Shown: one piece after another, positions 1-7,448 of the stretch
Layout of the letters: each line of letters opens with the position of its first letter
Numbering within the stretch: the first letter of the stretch is position 1
Assembly: GCF_034008315.1 (NCBI RefSeq)
Contig: NZ_CP125377.1
Coordinates: 4,338,501-4,402,500, forward strand
Reading direction: 5' to 3'
DNA: 64,000 nt
From: Pseudomonas sp. P8_241
GTDB lineage: Bacteria; Pseudomonadota; Gammaproteobacteria; Pseudomonadales; Pseudomonadaceae
Translations under genes and position numbers: made by a program
The notes under the pieces: model-generated
Database searches by the model: none
The model's input: only the letters and a program-made list of their open reading frames with translations
Told to the model about the DNA's origin: nothing

Positions 1-2
1 TC

Positions 3-455
3 TACCGCCTCAATGTGCTCAACCTGCAAGTGCCGCCACTGCGCGAGCGCGGTCACGACATCCTGCTGATGGCCAATCACTTCATGCAACAGGCGTGCGC
101 GCAGATCCAGCGACCGGTGTGTCGCCTGGCGCCGAGCACCTTCAGCGCCCTGCTCGGCAACCGCTGGCCGGGCAATGTGCGACAACTGCAAAACGTGATT
201 TTCCGCGCGGCGGCGATTTGCGAAAACCCGCTGGTGGACATCGACGACCTGGACATCGCCCGCACAGCGGTGGAGCGGCAGAACGACGGCGAAGTCGGCA
301 GCCTGGAAGAAGCGGTTGGCGACTTTGAGAAGAACCTGCTGGAGCAGCTTTATCGCAGCTATCCGTCGAGCCGGTTATTGGCTGCACGGTTGCAGACATC
401 CCATAGCGCAATTGCGATTCGCTTGCGCAAGTACGGCATTCCAGCCAAGCCCTGA
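3..455 (+). CDS. TyrR-like sigma-54-dependent transcriptional activator, C-terminal part (5' end outside window)
   Basis: This is the 3' end of an enhancer-binding protein; the reading frame is open from base 3 and the N-terminus lies before the window. Visible are the end of the AAA+ domain (PPLRERGHDI, then WPGNVRQLQN, the usual sensor-2 region) and a C-terminal helix-turn-helix around LLAARLQTSHSAIAIRLRKYG, which resembles the TyrR/PhhR/GcsR type. Such proteins activate sigma-54 RNA polymerase from distant palindromic sites. Its neighbour gcvH has a consensus sigma-54 promoter and two TyrR-type boxes, so control of glycine/serine one-carbon genes, as by GcsR of P. aeruginosa, is likely. 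The effector ligand cannot be judged because the N-terminal sensory domain is missing. Confidence 0.9.
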   Translation, partial: YRLNVLNLQVPPLRERGHDILLMANHFMQQACAQIQRPVCRLAPSTFSALLGNRWPGNVRQLQNVIFRAAAICENPLVDIDDLDIARTAVERQNDGEVGSLEEAVGDFEKNLLEQLYRSYPSSRLLAARLQTSHSAIAIRLRKYGIPAKP

Positions 456-478
456 GTGATCTGCCGGATCACATTCCC

Positions 479-570
479 CTGTAGGAGCGAGCCTGCTCGC
501 GATAGCGGCCTGACAGTCAACCTACATTTCAACTGACACGCCCTCATCGCGAGCAGGCTCGCTCCTACAG
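479..570. repeat. REP-like inverted repeat pair (GAGCGAGCCTGCTCGC family)
   Basis: Two perfectly complementary 25-base arms (479-503 and 546-570) flank a 42-base spacer. The arm core is GTAGGAGCGAGCCTGCTCGC. The same family recurs in this window at 2548-2614, 50758-50859 and 60876-60977. It lies just after the activator stop codon and before the gcvH regulatory region, so it may end or stabilise the upstream transcript. The 397-base gap 456-852 also contains the two boxes and the promoter listed separately. Confidence 0.9.
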
Positions 571-595
571 GAGACTGTGTTGCTTCTGCACTTCT

Positions 596-613
596 CGTAT
601 GAAAATCGATACA
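596..613. promoter_or_regulatory. Second, weaker TyrR-type box upstream of gcvH
   Basis: CGTATGAAAATCGATACA has the same GTAT-N8-ATAC geometry as the better site at 684-701 and shares its right half (GATACA versus AATACA). Its centre is 88 bases from the centre of that site and about 187 bases upstream of the predicted transcription start. This is a normal position for an enhancer-binding protein. It is inferred from the sequence only. Confidence 0.5.
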
Positions 614-683
614 GCGTAGCGAAATCAAGACAATCTCCTTCCCAGCCGCCTTTACGGTGTCTGCGCTCACATCCCTGCTTGGC

Positions 684-701
684 TGTATTGATTTCAATAC
701 A
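684..701. promoter_or_regulatory. TyrR-type operator palindrome upstream of gcvH
   Basis: TGTATTGATTTCAATACA is a palindrome with 8-base arms and a 2-base centre. It fits the TGTA-N10-TACA frame of TyrR/PhhR boxes. It lies about 99 bases upstream of the start predicted from the sigma-54 promoter at 766-781, consistent with an upstream activating site for the TyrR-like activator at 3-455. Confidence 0.7.
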
Positions 702-765
702 AATGAAATGGTGCGCACTTAACGAGATAACATCAAGCCATTGATTTAAAACAACTAATCAACCT

Positions 766-781
766 TGGCACCGCCCTTGCT
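766..781 (+). promoter_or_regulatory. Sigma-54 (-24/-12) promoter of gcvH-glyA
   Basis: TGGCAC-N5-TTGCT matches the sigma-54 consensus exactly, with GG at 767-768 and GC at 779-780. The predicted start is near 791, leaving a leader of about 60 bases before the gcvH start. It lies downstream of two TyrR-type palindromes and of the gene for a sigma-54 activator, so regulator, operators and promoter are all next to each other. Confidence 0.88.
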
Positions 782-852
782 AACTCAACCTCAGCTCCGC
801 TCGTTGCCCTGCCACGAGCCCTGAATGCGTCCAAAAATAATAAGGAACTGAG

Positions 853-1236
853 ATGAGCCAATTGCGTTTTACAGTCGATCACGAATGGCTGCGGCTTGAC
901 GCCGATGGCCTGGTCACCGTCGGCATCACCGCATTTGCCCAGCAGGCGCTGGGGGATGTGGTGTTCGTTCAGGTGCCTGAACTGGGCGCCTTCGATGCAG
1001 GCGCTGAAGTGTCGGTGCTCGAATCGGTGAAAGCCGCCAGCAGCATCGGCATGCCGCTGGACGGTGAAGTGGTCGAGATCAACACGACGCTGGAAAGCAC
1101 CCCGGAACGGGTTAACGAAGACCCCTTGGGCGAAGGCTGGTTCTTTCGCTTCAAACCCGCAGACCCTGAAGCTTTGAGCGAACTGCTGGATCAGGACGCC
1201 TACGAGCAATTGACCGCAGAACACGCCGACGCCTGA
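853..1236 (+). CDS. gcvH: Glycine cleavage system H protein
   Basis: This 127-residue lipoyl carrier shuttles the aminomethyl group between the P, T and L proteins of glycine cleavage in the cytoplasm. The family start (RFTVDHEWLR) and the lipoylation motif LESVKAAS are visible, with Lys60 as the lipoyl attachment site; the length is normal. A Shine-Dalgarno AAGGA precedes the ATG. It is the first gene after a sigma-54 promoter and is followed 35 bases later by glyA and then by lipA. gcvP and gcvT are not in the window, so this is probably an additional, inducible copy of gcvH. Confidence 0.95.
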   Translation: MSQLRFTVDHEWLRLDADGLVTVGITAFAQQALGDVVFVQVPELGAFDAGAEVSVLESVKAASSIGMPLDGEVVEINTTLESTPERVNEDPLGEGWFFRFKPADPEALSELLDQDAYEQLTAEHADA

Positions 1237-1271
1237 AGCCCCCTCCCTGAATTCCGAATAAGGACCACACC

Positions 1272-2528
1272 ATGTTCAGCAAGCACGACCAGATCAAAGG
1301 CTACGACGACGAACTGCTGGCGGCGATGAACGCCGAGGATGCGCGGCAGGAACACCACATCGAACTGATTGCCTCGGAGAACTACACCAGCCAACGGGTG
1401 ATGGAAGCGCAAGGCAGCGGCCTGACCAACAAGTACGCCGAAGGGTATCCGGGCAAGCGTTACTACGGCGGCTGCGAGCACGTCGATGTGGTCGAGCAAC
1501 TGGCCATCGACCGCGCCAAACAATTGTTCGGCGCCGACTACGCCAACGTCCAGCCGCACTCTGGCAGCCAGGCCAATGCCGCGGTTTATCTGGCCCTGCT
1601 GCAAGCCGGCGACACCGTGCTAGGCATGAGCCTGGCCCATGGCGGTCACCTGACCCACGGCGCCAAGGTGAGTTTTTCCGGCAAGCTCTACAACGCGGTG
1701 CAGTACGGTATCGACACCAAGACCGGTCTGATCGATTACGACGAAGTCGAGCGCCTGGCCGTTGAGCACAAACCGAAAATGATCATCGCCGGGTTCTCGG
1801 CCTATTCGAAGACCCTGGACTTCCCGCGCTTCCGTCAGATTGCGGACAAGGTCGGCGCGTACTTTTTCGTCGACATGGCCCACGTTGCCGGGTTGGTGGC
1901 GACCGGTCTGTACCCCAATCCCCTGCCCTACGCCGACGTGGTTACCACCACCACCCACAAGACCCTGCGCGGCCCGCGTGGTGGTCTGATTCTGGCGAAG
2001 GCCAATCCTGAACTTGAGAAAAAGTTCAACGCGGCCGTGTTCCCCGGTGGTCAGGGCGGCCCGCTGATGCACGTGATCGCGGCCAAGGCTGTGTGCTTCA
2101 AGGAAGCGCTGGAGCCAGGCTTCAAGACCTATCAGGCGCAAGTGATCCGTAACGCCCAAGCCATGGCCGCAGTTTTTATCGAGCGTGGATACGACGTGGT
2201 GTCCGGCGGCACGGATAACCACTTGTTCCTGGTCAGCCTGATCCGCCAGGGCCTTACCGGCAAAGACGCCGACGCCGCTCTCGGACGTGCCGGTATCACC
2301 GTGAACAAGAACGCCGTGCCCAACGATCCGCAGTCGCCATTCGTGACCTCGGGCCTGCGCATCGGTACGCCGGCGATCACCAGCCGTGGCTTTAAGGAAG
2401 CGCAGAGCATTGCGTTGGCGGGCTGGATCTGCGACATCCTCGATCACTTGGGCGATGCCGATATCGAAGCCAATGTTGCCCGGCAGGCCGCCGCGTTGTG
2501 CGCCGACTTCCCCGTCTACCGCGACTGA
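1272..2528 (+). CDS. glyA: Serine hydroxymethyltransferase
   Basis: This is a 418-residue PLP enzyme interconverting serine plus tetrahydrofolate with glycine plus methylene-tetrahydrofolate. Family motifs are intact: IASENYTS near residue 34, the DMAHVAGL segment near 201 and the PLP lysine at about 230 in [14 protein letters not shown]. Length and ends are normal. It follows gcvH by 35 bases and probably shares its sigma-54 promoter. Together with glycine cleavage it links glycine, serine and one-carbon metabolism. Pseudomonads usually carry more than one glyA; this is likely the copy tied to glycine catabolism. Confidence 0.96.
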   Translation: MFSKHDQIKGYDDELLAAMNAEDARQEHHIELIASENYTSQRVMEAQGSGLTNKYAEGYPGKRYYGGCEHVDVVEQLAIDRAKQLFGADYANVQPHSGSQANAAVYLALLQAGDTVLGMSLAHGGHLTHGAKVSFSGKLYNAVQYGIDTKTGLIDYDEVERLAVEHKPKMIIAGFSAYSKTLDFPRFRQIADKVGAYFFVDMAHVAGLVATGLYPNPLPYADVVTTTTHKTLRGPRGGLILAKANPELEKKFNAAVFPGGQGGPLMHVIAAKAVCFKEALEPGFKTYQAQVIRNAQAMAAVFIERGYDVVSGGTDNHLFLVSLIRQGLTGKDADAALGRAGITVNKNAVPNDPQSPFVTSGLRIGTPAITSRGFKEAQSIALAGWICDILDHLGDADIEANVARQAAALCADFPVYRD

Positions 2529-2547
2529 CCACGCGGTGATCCGCTCT

Positions 2548-2614
2548 TGTAGGAGCCGGCTTGCTGGCGATGGTGCCCTGAAGGATGTCATCGCCGGCAA
2601 GCCGGGCTCCTACA
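2548..2614. repeat. REP-like inverted repeat between glyA and lipA
   Basis: Arms at 2548-2572 and 2589-2614 are complementary with minor mismatches (TGTAGGAGCCGGCTTGCTGG against a GCCGGCAAGCCGGGCTCCTACA-type arm). It is a divergent member of the family at 479-570. It lies in the 135-base glyA-lipA spacer and could weaken read-through or protect the gcvH-glyA message. Confidence 0.8.
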
Positions 2615-2663
2615 GGAAGCATCAGGGCAAATCACCCTCCCGTTCGCGTAAAAGGAAAGCATC

Positions 2664-3656
2664 ATGAATGCCATTGTCGAATCGACCGGCAATAGTCCAG
2701 CCAAAGTAGAAATCGGCACCAAACTGCGCGGCGCGGAAAAGGTTGCGCGGATTCCTGTGAAGATCATTCCCACGGAAGAATTGCCGCGCAAACCCGACTG
2801 GATTCGCGTACGTATGCCGATCTCTCCCGAGGTCGACCGGATCAAGCAACTGCTGCGCAAACACAAGCTGCACAGCGTCTGCGAAGAAGCCTCATGCCCC
2901 AACCTCGGTGAGTGTTTTTCCGGGGGCACGGCGACGTTCATGATCATGGGCGACATCTGCACCCGCCGCTGCCCGTTCTGCGATGTCGGTCATGGCCGGC
3001 CCAAGCCGCTGGATGCCAACGAGCCGATGAACCTGGCCGTGGCCATCGCCGAGCTGCGCTTGAAGTACGTGGTGATCACCTCGGTGGACCGCGACGACCT
3101 GCGCGACGGTGGTGCCCAACACTTCGTCGACTGCCTGCGTGAGATCCGCAAGCTCTCGCCCGGCATTCAACTGGAAACCCTGGTGCCCGATTATCGCGGG
3201 CGCATGGACGTCGCGCTGGCGATCACCGCCGCTGAGCCACCGGATGTGTTCAACCACAACCTGGAAACCGTGCCGCGTCTGTACAAGGCAGCGCGGCCGG
3301 GTTCGGACTTCGAGTGGTCGCTGGACCTGCTGCAGAAATTCAAGCAATCGGTGCCGCACGTGCCGACCAAATCCGGCCTGATGCTCGGCCTTGGCGAAAC
3401 CGACGACGAAGTCATCGAAGTCATGCAGCGCATGCGCGAGCACGACATCGACATGCTGACCCTCGGCCAATACCTGCAACCGTCGCGCAGCCACTTGCCA
3501 GTGCAGCGTTTCGTGCATCCGGACACGTTCGCCTGGTTCGCCGAGGAAGGCACACGGATGGGGTTCAGGAACGTAGCGTCTGGCCCGCTGGTGCGCTCGT
3601 CGTACCATGCCGATCAACAACTTCATGGAGGTGCCGACGGTTTCAAGCCATCATGA
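2664..3656 (+). CDS. lipA: Lipoyl synthase
   Basis: This radical-SAM enzyme inserts two sulfurs into octanoyl groups bound to carrier proteins. The auxiliary cluster motif C73-X4-C78-X5-C84 ([12 protein letters not shown]) and the radical-SAM motif C99-X3-C103-X2-C106 (CTRRCPFC) are both present, as is the C-terminal RSSYHA serine. Length (330 residues) is normal and an AAAGGAAA Shine-Dalgarno precedes the ATG. The usual housekeeping lipA of pseudomonads sits beside lipB. Here it follows gcvH-glyA, suggesting a second copy that supplies lipoate to the H protein when the glycine genes are induced. Confidence 0.93.
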   Translation: MNAIVESTGNSPAKVEIGTKLRGAEKVARIPVKIIPTEELPRKPDWIRVRMPISPEVDRIKQLLRKHKLHSVCEEASCPNLGECFSGGTATFMIMGDICTRRCPFCDVGHGRPKPLDANEPMNLAVAIAELRLKYVVITSVDRDDLRDGGAQHFVDCLREIRKLSPGIQLETLVPDYRGRMDVALAITAAEPPDVFNHNLETVPRLYKAARPGSDFEWSLDLLQKFKQSVPHVPTKSGLMLGLGETDDEVIEVMQRMREHDIDMLTLGQYLQPSRSHLPVQRFVHPDTFAWFAEEGTRMGFRNVASGPLVRSSYHADQQLHGGADGFKPS

Positions 3657-3686
3657 GCAGACTGGTCATGCATGGAGCCGTTCCCG

Positions 3687-4445
3687 ATGTCGCGTTCACC
3701 CTGTCTGTTGATGCTGTGCCTGAGCCTCGCCGCACCGTGCATGGCCGACGCGCCAAAGCCCGAGCACATGGTGTACTTGCGCGCCATTGATCCAGGCATC
3801 GAGCAGGACATCCGCTACGCCAGCGCCCACAACTTCACCGGGCATGCGCTCGAGGGTTATCAGGCGCCCGAATGCCTGTTGACGGTGGACGCCGCCAGGG
3901 CCCTCGCCCGGGTGCAAGCCGCGCTGAAAGCCGAGGGTTATGGCTTGAAGGTGTTCGACTGCTATCGACCGACTCGTGCGGTGGCGGACATGGGCCGCTT
4001 CGCCAACGAGCCGGGAGACCCACTCAAGGCCGAGTTTTACCCCCGCGTCGACAAGCAGGATTTCTGGCGCCTGGGTTATGTGGCTCGCGTGTCCAATCAC
4101 TCCCGGGGCAACACCGTCGACCTGACGCTGACCGGCCCCGGCGCCCCGCCCGCCGACACCTGGACACCTTCCGCCACACCGGTCGATTGCACCGCGCCTT
4201 ACGGCCAGCGCTGGAAAGATGGTGCGCAGGACATGGGCACCGGGTTTGATTGCTTCGATGAACGTGCGCATACGGATTCGGCGCAAATCAGCGCAACCGC
4301 CAAAGCCAATCGACAGCGACTCAACAGCGCGATGGCAAAAGCAGGATTCAACGGTTATTCCACCGAGTGGTGGCACTTTACCTTCAGCGGGAATCCACCC
4401 AAGCCGGACGTGATGGATTTCCCCATTACGCCGTTGCAGCCATGA
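3687..4445 (+). CDS. Secreted D-alanyl-D-alanine dipeptidase (M15D, VanX/DdpX-like)
   Basis: This is a zinc dipeptidase predicted to cleave D-Ala-D-Ala in the periplasm. A signal peptide (MSRSPCLLMLCLSLAAPCMA) is followed by the M15 motifs: SNHSRGNTVDLTL, supplying a zinc His and Asp, and EWWHFTF, supplying the catalytic Glu and a zinc His. I chose the ATG at 3687 because GGAG lies 9 bases before it and it begins directly with the signal peptide; an in-frame ATG at 3672 adds five residues. It follows lipA closely and overlaps the next gene by ATGA. The pair suggests a periplasmic cell-wall recycling function. Confidence 0.88.
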   Translation: MSRSPCLLMLCLSLAAPCMADAPKPEHMVYLRAIDPGIEQDIRYASAHNFTGHALEGYQAPECLLTVDAARALARVQAALKAEGYGLKVFDCYRPTRAVADMGRFANEPGDPLKAEFYPRVDKQDFWRLGYVARVSNHSRGNTVDLTLTGPGAPPADTWTPSATPVDCTAPYGQRWKDGAQDMGTGFDCFDERAHTDSAQISATAKANRQRLNSAMAKAGFNGYSTEWWHFTFSGNPPKPDVMDFPITPLQP

Positions 4446-5158
4446 ACACGCTGATCAACACCCTGCTGACGCTGTTGTTTCCATTGGCCGCGATGGCCCA
4501 GGGACTCGACGGCAGCGATCAACTGATCGTGGTCACCAGTAAAAACTGGAATGACACTCAGGGCGTGGCCCAGCGCTATGAACGACACGGGCAGACCTTT
4601 GAAAAATTCGACGCGCCATTCGCGATTGTCCTTGGCAAGAACGGTATGGGTTGGGGCAGAGGTTTACTCGACATCGAACAACGCGAAGGGCCGGTCAAGC
4701 AGGAAGGCGATGGCAAGGCACCGGCCGGGATATTCAAGCTGGGATCGGCGTTCGGCTACGCGCCTTCGGCCGAGACCCGCCTGCCCTATCTGTCGCTGAC
4801 ACCGACCATCGAATGCGTGGATGACAGCCAATCCAGGCGTTACAACGAACTGGTCGACGGCGCGGTCGTCGACAAAGACTGGAGCAGTTCCGAACGGATG
4901 CGCCGTTCGGATGAGCTGTATCGCCAGGGCATTTTCATCCAGCACAACACCCCGGCCACGCCCGCTGCCGGCTCGTGCATTTTCTTCCACCTCTGGCGCG
5001 GTCCCAGCGCGCCGACCCGTGGCTGTACGGCCATGGACCCGGCGAACATCGTGCAGCTGTTCGACTGGCTCGACCCGAGCAAATCCCCGGTGCTGGTGCA
5101 ACTGCCGCAAGCGCAGTACGAGCAGTTGCGCCAGCGCTGGACACTTCCCGAGCGTTGA
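4442..5158 (+). CDS. Secreted L,D-transpeptidase-fold (YkuD-like) protein
   Basis: The protein has 238 residues with an N-terminal signal peptide ending near AMAQG. The C-terminal half carries the catalytic pattern HTP...GSCIFFHLWRG...SAPTRGCTAM; the Cys in RGCTAM is the expected nucleophile. Such domains cross-link peptidoglycan or attach proteins to it in the periplasm. The ATG overlaps the stop of the dipeptidase gene, so the two are translationally coupled. The insert between the substrate-binding part and the Cys is longer than in typical YkuD enzymes, so the exact reaction is uncertain. Confidence 0.8.
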   Translation: MNTLINTLLTLLFPLAAMAQGLDGSDQLIVVTSKNWNDTQGVAQRYERHGQTFEKFDAPFAIVLGKNGMGWGRGLLDIEQREGPVKQEGDGKAPAGIFKLGSAFGYAPSAETRLPYLSLTPTIECVDDSQSRRYNELVDGAVVDKDWSSSERMRRSDELYRQGIFIQHNTPATPAAGSCIFFHLWRGPSAPTRGCTAMDPANIVQLFDWLDPSKSPVLVQLPQAQYEQLRQRWTLPER

Positions 5159-5159
5159 T

Positions 5160-6554
5160 TCAGGCCTTCGAACCCCGCTCCACCACCGCACTCATCGACG
5201 GTTTGGCCAACGCGTAATACATCAGCCCCGGCACCACCAGCCCGACAATCCAGGAAATATCCACGCCACCTAGTTGCGCAACCATCGGCCCGGAGTAGAA
5301 ATGGGTGTCGACAAAAGGCAGCTGGATCAGCACGCCGATCACATAGACGCTGATCCCCGGCACGTTCCAGCGACCATAACGCCCGTTCGGGTCGGACAGT
5401 GCCGCAATGTCATAACGCTCCTTGTTGATGAAGTAGTAATCCACCAGGTTGATCGCGCTCCACGGGGTGAAGAACGTCAGCAAAAACAGGATGAAATACT
5501 TGAACGAGTTGAGGAACGAGTACTGCCCCAGCAATGCCACAGTGGTGGACGCCGCGACAATCAGCAGCACGAACAGCATGCGCTGGCCGGCGGTGATTTC
5601 CAGGCGGCGACGAAAACCACTGATGATGGTCGCCACGCACATGAAGCTGCCGTAGGCATTGAGGGTCGACACCGTGACCTTGCCGAACACGATGCTCAGG
5701 TACAGCAACGACGCGATCACGCCGGTACTGCCCAGACCGACGATGGTCGCCACTTCGTGCCCGCGGAAATTCGCCCCCGCCAGCGCTGCGGCGAACACCC
5801 CAAGCACCATTGAAGCCTGCGCCCCGATCACCGTGCCCAGGCCGACGGCGGCGAAGGTTTTCCATGACGACGTCTTGCTCGGCAGGTAGCGCGAGTAGTC
5901 CGCCACATACGGCCCGAACGCGATCTGCCAGGACGCCGAGAGCGACACCGCCAGCAAAAAGGTGCTCCAGGCAAAATGACGGTTTTCCAGCAGTAGGCCG
6001 ATGTCGTTGAGGGTCAACAAACGGGTGAACAGGTAGACGAAGGCAATGATGCCCAACACGCTGGCCACCCGACCGACCAGGTGAATCACCCGATAGCCGA
6101 AGATCGTCAGAAAGGCGATGCACGCCGCAAAAATCAGGATGCCGGCGCTGTCGCTGACACTGATCAACTGCGCAATCGCCTGCCCCGACAATACCGCACC
6201 CGTGGCGCTGAACCCGAGGTACATCAGACACACCAGCACAATCGGAATGGCCGCCCCGTACACCCCGAACTGCACACGGCTGGAGATCATTTGCGGCAAC
6301 CCGAGTTTGGGCCCTTGCGCCGCGTGCAGTGCCACTACAGCCCCGCCCAGCACCTGCCCGATCAGCAAGCCGATCAGCGACCAGAACACATCGCCGCCCA
6401 ACACCACAGCCAGCGCGCCGGTGACGATGGCGGTGATTTGCAGGTTGGCACCCAGCCACAAAGTGAACTGGCTGTAGAGGCTGCCGTGACGTTCGGCCTC
6501 GGGAATGAAATCGATCGAGCGGGACTCGATCAGCGGACTTCGTTGCGCACTCAT
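5160..6554 (-). CDS. NCS1-family (cytosine/purine-type) permease A
   Basis: This is a 464-residue inner-membrane transporter with about 12 hydrophobic segments. NCS1 hallmarks are the N-terminal SRSIDFIPEAERHG segment, GPKLGLPQMISSRVQFG after TM2-3, and FGPYVADYSRYLP in the middle. The family imports nucleobases, hydantoins, allantoin or related cyclic nitrogen compounds with a cation. It is paralogous to the permease at 13154-14653 and probably ends an operon with the porin and two amidohydrolases (46 bases after the porin start side). The substrate is unknown. Confidence 0.9.
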   Translation of the reverse strand: MSAQRSPLIESRSIDFIPEAERHGSLYSQFTLWLGANLQITAIVTGALAVVLGGDVFWSLIGLLIGQVLGGAVVALHAAQGPKLGLPQMISSRVQFGVYGAAIPIVLVCLMYLGFSATGAVLSGQAIAQLISVSDSAGILIFAACIAFLTIFGYRVIHLVGRVASVLGIIAFVYLFTRLLTLNDIGLLLENRHFAWSTFLLAVSLSASWQIAFGPYVADYSRYLPSKTSSWKTFAAVGLGTVIGAQASMVLGVFAAALAGANFRGHEVATIVGLGSTGVIASLLYLSIVFGKVTVSTLNAYGSFMCVATIISGFRRRLEITAGQRMLFVLLIVAASTTVALLGQYSFLNSFKYFILFLLTFFTPWSAINLVDYYFINKERYDIAALSDPNGRYGRWNVPGISVYVIGVLIQLPFVDTHFYSGPMVAQLGGVDISWIVGLVVPGLMYYALAKPSMSAVVERGSKA

Positions 6555-6599
6555 GACAGTGTTTCCTTTGAGGAACTGTTTTTGTTGTCAGGGAAAAAC

Positions 6600-7340
6600 T
6601 CAGAACGTCTTGGTTGCACTGGCGACCACCGTGGCCGAGCACAGGTCGTCATAGCCGTACCAGCCGGAGCACTCGCTTTTCGACAGGTCGGTGTCGACGT
6701 AACTCAGGCCCCAGGTCACGCCGACGAAGTCGCGGGTCAGCTTGGCTTCCCACTCGTAGTAGGACTCGCGGTTGTCACCGTCGGCGGTCCAGAACGCCGG
6801 GTCTTTCACGTCGTTGCGCCCGAAACGCAGGTCCAGGGCGACTTCGGCTGGCAAGTCGATTTTGTAGCTGAGGTAGGTGTAAAGGGTGTCCTGGTCCTCG
6901 CCAAAAACGTTCGGCGTATCGTCCGAGTAATAGGCACCGAGCTTCACGCCGTACAGGTCGAGAACCGCGTACACCTCGCTGAGGTTGAATTCGGAATTTT
7001 TCGGGTAGTCGTACTTGATGTAGCCCAGGTCCAGGCTGATTGCGTCCGTTGCCTGCCAGTAGTAACCGGCGTAGTACTCAAGTTCCTGACGGGTGTCGAA
7101 ACCGCCACCGAAATCGACGTTGGAGGTCCAGGCGCCGATGTACAGGCCGCTGCTGTGCAACAGCGTAGCCCCGCCCTGCACCGCTGGATCGCCCAGGGTT
7201 TGTGAGATGCCCCGGGTGCGGTAATCGCTGACGACGCCGAGGGTCATCTCCAGGCTGAAATCATCGTTGAGGGTCAGGGCCTGGCTGGTCAGGGGGATCA
7301 GTGCCAGTGTCGCGAGGGTCAATGCTGAAAATGCGTTCAT
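6600..7340 (-). CDS. TorF-family putative outer-membrane porin
   Basis: The protein has 246 residues with a signal peptide (cleavage after LTSQA) and alternating aromatic beta-strands (YYAGYYWQ, LDLGYIKYDYP, LYTYLSYKI, YYEWEAKLTRDF). It ends in phenylalanine as beta-barrel proteins often do. It fits the TIGR02001/TorF-type family, which opens with LEMTLGVVSDYRTRGIS. Placed between the amidohydrolases and an NCS1 permease, it is likely the outer-membrane entry route for the island's substrate. Confidence 0.82.
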   Translation of the reverse strand: MNAFSALTLATLALIPLTSQALTLNDDFSLEMTLGVVSDYRTRGISQTLGDPAVQGGATLLHSSGLYIGAWTSNVDFGGGFDTRQELEYYAGYYWQATDAISLDLGYIKYDYPKNSEFNLSEVYAVLDLYGVKLGAYYSDDTPNVFGEDQDTLYTYLSYKIDLPAEVALDLRFGRNDVKDPAFWTADGDNRESYYEWEAKLTRDFVGVTWGLSYVDTDLSKSECSGWYGYDDLCSATVVASATKTF

Positions 7341-7393
7341 ACAGTTCTCTTGTTGTTATGACGTACGGGAAATTTCAGGCATGGCGAAGCCAG

Positions 7394-7414
7394 GCCCCTC
7401 GCGCTACGAGGGGC
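7394..7414. terminator. GC-rich hairpin downstream of the amidohydrolase gene
   Basis: GCCCCTCG and CGAGGGGC form an 8-bp stem around a 5-base loop in the 108-base gap between the porin start and the end of the amidohydrolase gene. There is no long T-run on the minus strand, so it is more likely an attenuating or processing hairpin than a strong terminator. Confidence 0.45.
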
Positions 7415-7448
7415 TGGCCGTTTTCTACAGGTGTCGGGTGTACGCAGG

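Noticed and set aside
5410..6642. A 410-codon minus-strand frame overlapping NCS1 permease A
   Set aside because: It is an alternative frame rich in Arg, His and Gly with no membrane segments; the permease frame has all family motifs.
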